Source of the DNA: Membranipora membranacea
Taxonomy: Eukaryota; Bryozoa; Gymnolaemata; Cheilostomatida; Membraniporidae
Direction: 5' to 3'
DNA: 64,000 bases
Assembly (NCBI GenBank): GCA_914767715.1
Contig: OU612065.1
Span: forward strand, 372,001 to 436,000
Shown here: one piece after another, positions 61,979 through 64,000 of the stretch
Layout of the letters: every line of letters begins with the position of its first letter
Numbering within the stretch: the first letter of the stretch is position 1
Notes under the pieces: generated by a model
What the model was told of the DNA's origin: nothing
The model's input: the letters and a program-made list of their open reading frames with translations, nothing else
Database searches by the model: none
Made by a program: the position numbers and the translations under genes

Positions 61979-64000
61979 CATCTGGCCTGTGTTTAAGTTT
62001 TGTCAACACAGGCTTTCGCGGATATGTGTGCCCTATATGTGGAGGCTGTGATGTGTTGTCAGTTATACTACTTGTACTTGACAGCAAAGGGTTGTAAGTA
62101 ATAATATTAAATGACCGTAGAATACTGACAATGTGTATATATTAACAATGTAATATATTACTGTGACATATCAATAGTGTAATACTATTGGGTAAATGAC
62201 TGCAACCACCCAGTCTAGATAGGAGCAGAGTCAGCAGATAGGACAGAGTCAGCAGATAGTTAAAGGCTTAGGCTTAGCAACTGAAAGAGCAACGCTAAAA
62301 AGCTATTTACCATCGTACAGTTCTAGTCTACGTATCTTAATTGTTTGTGACAGTTAATTACATATACTCTACAACGTTTGAATGCGCTCTAAATATGATT
62401 TGATACGTAAAGTGTTTTCGCACCTTGGTATCTACAATGAACAAGCTGGCATGTATAATGATGTTCTACTCAATATATGACATACACCGACAGGTGAGGA
62501 GTCTTACACAGAGACTGTGGGTAGATTAGTAGCTGATGGTGTAACAGTGAACGCTCTTCTTGATGCAATAAATAATCATGAGAAGAATAGTGCATCAGCA
62601 ATCACCGCCGCTCAGCTCACTGCTGAACTCTCTAAAGCAGGTATTATCCTTAATATTACTCATCGCAAATAATTTTGATCAAAATCAGAATAACAAAACT
62701 AAAAAAATTTTACTGATCAATAACCAGAGTGTGAGCAGGGTTAAAGTCAATGTAATTTATGACCATACATTCATATCGACTACCTTCCCATGTGTCTATC
62801 AATAAATGTGATCATTACAGACTGCGCTCGTCAACAGCTTGCAGAATCTGGAGTTATCCCTCGCCTGGTTCATCTACTCAATGACGAAAATAAAGAGTTG
62901 TCTCTGCAGTGTGTTAGAGCTCTGGGTAATCTCTGCTATGAACAAGGTAAACTTTGAAATCATAACATTGTTTTGAGGGAACATTGCGATATGCTTTGTA
63001 TCTTATCTTGTAGTAGCCTACACTTCTGCAGTCCCACACCTATTTTCTCCTGGTTTACAGTTACACGCTCGTACAAACATGCCAAACATTATTAGTCTAG
63101 GGCTAGGGCTACGATTGTTATATCAGTAACCGCTATTTTCAGTAACATGTGAAATTTCGTGATATGCAATCATAACAGACATGCTCATGTATAAACGAGA
63201 TTCTTCACTTTGATTCAGATACGAGCAGAGATATGATAATAGAGGCAGGAGGGATAACTTACATTGAGAAGCTGCTCCTGTTCTGTGTGGATCAGCGGGT
63301 CGGAGTTTTTACTCAACTCAAAACTGCCTGCTGTGGATTTATTCATAATCTGCTCAACAGCAACGGTGAGAAAAGATATCCTCTCTGCATGGCCTGTTGT
63401 GTGACATTTGAATTTTTCTTTCCATCATGAAGTACACTTAAACAATATAAGATATTTATGCTTGTAGCTGACATGTATGCTGTATTTTTGCAGAAAACAG
63501 TCGAAAGGCGGCCATGGATAGTGAGATGGTTGTATTACTCAAATCAATGCTTGAGATTAACTCAAGCTCAGCGTCGATGTGTAACTTTATATACTTGGCT
63601 TATACCAGTTTAACTGAGATTGGTGAGTAAGTTACAGTATAGCATTTATGTCTGTATGTCTCGTAATTATGTTACTCCATTTTTTTAACAGTCACATACA
63701 TGAATTTTGATGTTGTTTGTTGCTAATGTTAATTGAGTACTTTTTTCAATGCTGATATTAGCATACTCATTAGAGCACTGTTCATACAGAGCCTCAGTGA
63801 GACATCATTCTGCACTTGCTCTAACTCTCAGCTCTTGTCCCTATATCACGTTTTTCTCCTGACTTTTTTAGAGGGTGGACGAGAAGCCTTATATGGACAC
63901 GAAGTTATCCCTACATTAGTGAAGATATTAGTGAATACCAACATCAAAGATACAGAGGAGTTATTACTCAGTCTCATATCAGCTCTCACTGCTGAATCTG
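61613..64000 (+). CDS. RAP1GDS1: RAP1GDS1 (SmgGDS) homologue, armadillo-repeat protein, first 6 exons (partial)
   Basis: A cytosolic armadillo protein; the known family member, SmgGDS, binds prenylated or nascent small GTPases (Rap1, Rho, Ras types) and promotes exchange on RhoA. Exons seen: 61613-61658, 62494-62640, 62821-62946, 63219-63365, 63494-63622 and 63872 to the window edge. All junctions are phase 1, so exons are symmetric, and about 241 residues are visible. Armadillo helices: LAESGVIPRLVHLLNDENKE, SLQCVRALGNLCYEQ, MIIEAGGITYIEKLL, GREALYGHEVIPTLVKILV. The ALGNLCYEQ...AGG block matches the SmgGDS signature ALGNICYD...AGG as I recall it. The start is the first in-frame ATG before a good donor. 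The gene continues past 64000. Confidence 0.88.
61901..61975. repeat. (at)n microsatellites in RAP1GDS1 intron 1
   Basis: Two runs of alternating ta/at (about 61901-61918 and 61945-61974), separated by a short unique stretch. Confidence 0.9.

Noticed and set aside
1-64000. CRISPR arrays, operons, bacterial promoters or prophage
   Set aside because: The tandem repeats here have no spacers of constant length, and all recognisable genes are spliced animal genes.

Overview
The window is nuclear DNA from an animal, with AT-rich intergenic DNA, GT-AG introns and metazoan gene families. I reconstructed six protein genes by hand; their exon phases agree at every junction. The gene content (a 25-exon LRRIQ1-type protein, a TRPV-like channel with about 18 ankyrin repeats, a Rab26/37-type GTPase, an RAP1GDS1/SmgGDS homologue, an alpha-arrestin and a C2HC zinc-finger/AT-hook protein) together with the compact introns suggests a marine invertebrate such as a sponge, cnidarian or other early branch. 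The sequence alone does not fix the lineage.

Layout. 1-3214: intergenic DNA with the 3' end of a LINE at 460-937. 3215-12269 (minus): a six-exon gene for a ZAD-like, C2HC-finger, AT-hook protein, with a 34-copy minisatellite and a 24-G run in its introns. 12270-20410: about 8 kb of gene-poor DNA with a perfect 51-bp-arm palindrome (14230-14332) and a broken LINE on the minus strand (17236-17962). 20411-32858 (plus): the LRRIQ1 homologue, 25 exons and 1673 aa. 33478-47064 (minus): the ankyrin-rich TRPV-like channel, 14 exons and 1280 aa, whose introns hold a 2.5-kb foldback element with a nested MITE bearing a tRNA-like gene, a second long-TIR MITE and a short hairpin element. 47065-51167: intergenic DNA. 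51168-53674 (plus): a two-exon alpha-arrestin. 55412-61266 (minus): the Rab26/37 homologue, eight coding exons. 61613 to the window end (plus): the first six exons of the RAP1GDS1/SmgGDS homologue.

Gene relations. Neighbours alternate in orientation: LRRIQ1 and the TRP channel converge, as do the arrestin and the Rab. The Rab and RAP1GDS1 start codons lie head to head only 346 bp apart, suggesting a shared promoter. In known biology SmgGDS chaperones prenylated small GTPases, so the pairing is worth noting, although Rabs are not its classical clients.

The most unusual signals are: (1) six tandem 28-bp copies of a 3' splice site before LRRIQ1 exon 16, in which using any copy but the last puts an in-frame stop 9 codons into the exon; (2) a zinc-finger protein built of repeated finger-plus-AT-hook modules in which introns split the CxxC knuckles; (3) a TRPV-type pore domain joined to a TRPA-like number of ankyrin repeats; (4) nested foldback/MITE/pol III elements. 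I found no CRISPR, operon or other bacterial feature.
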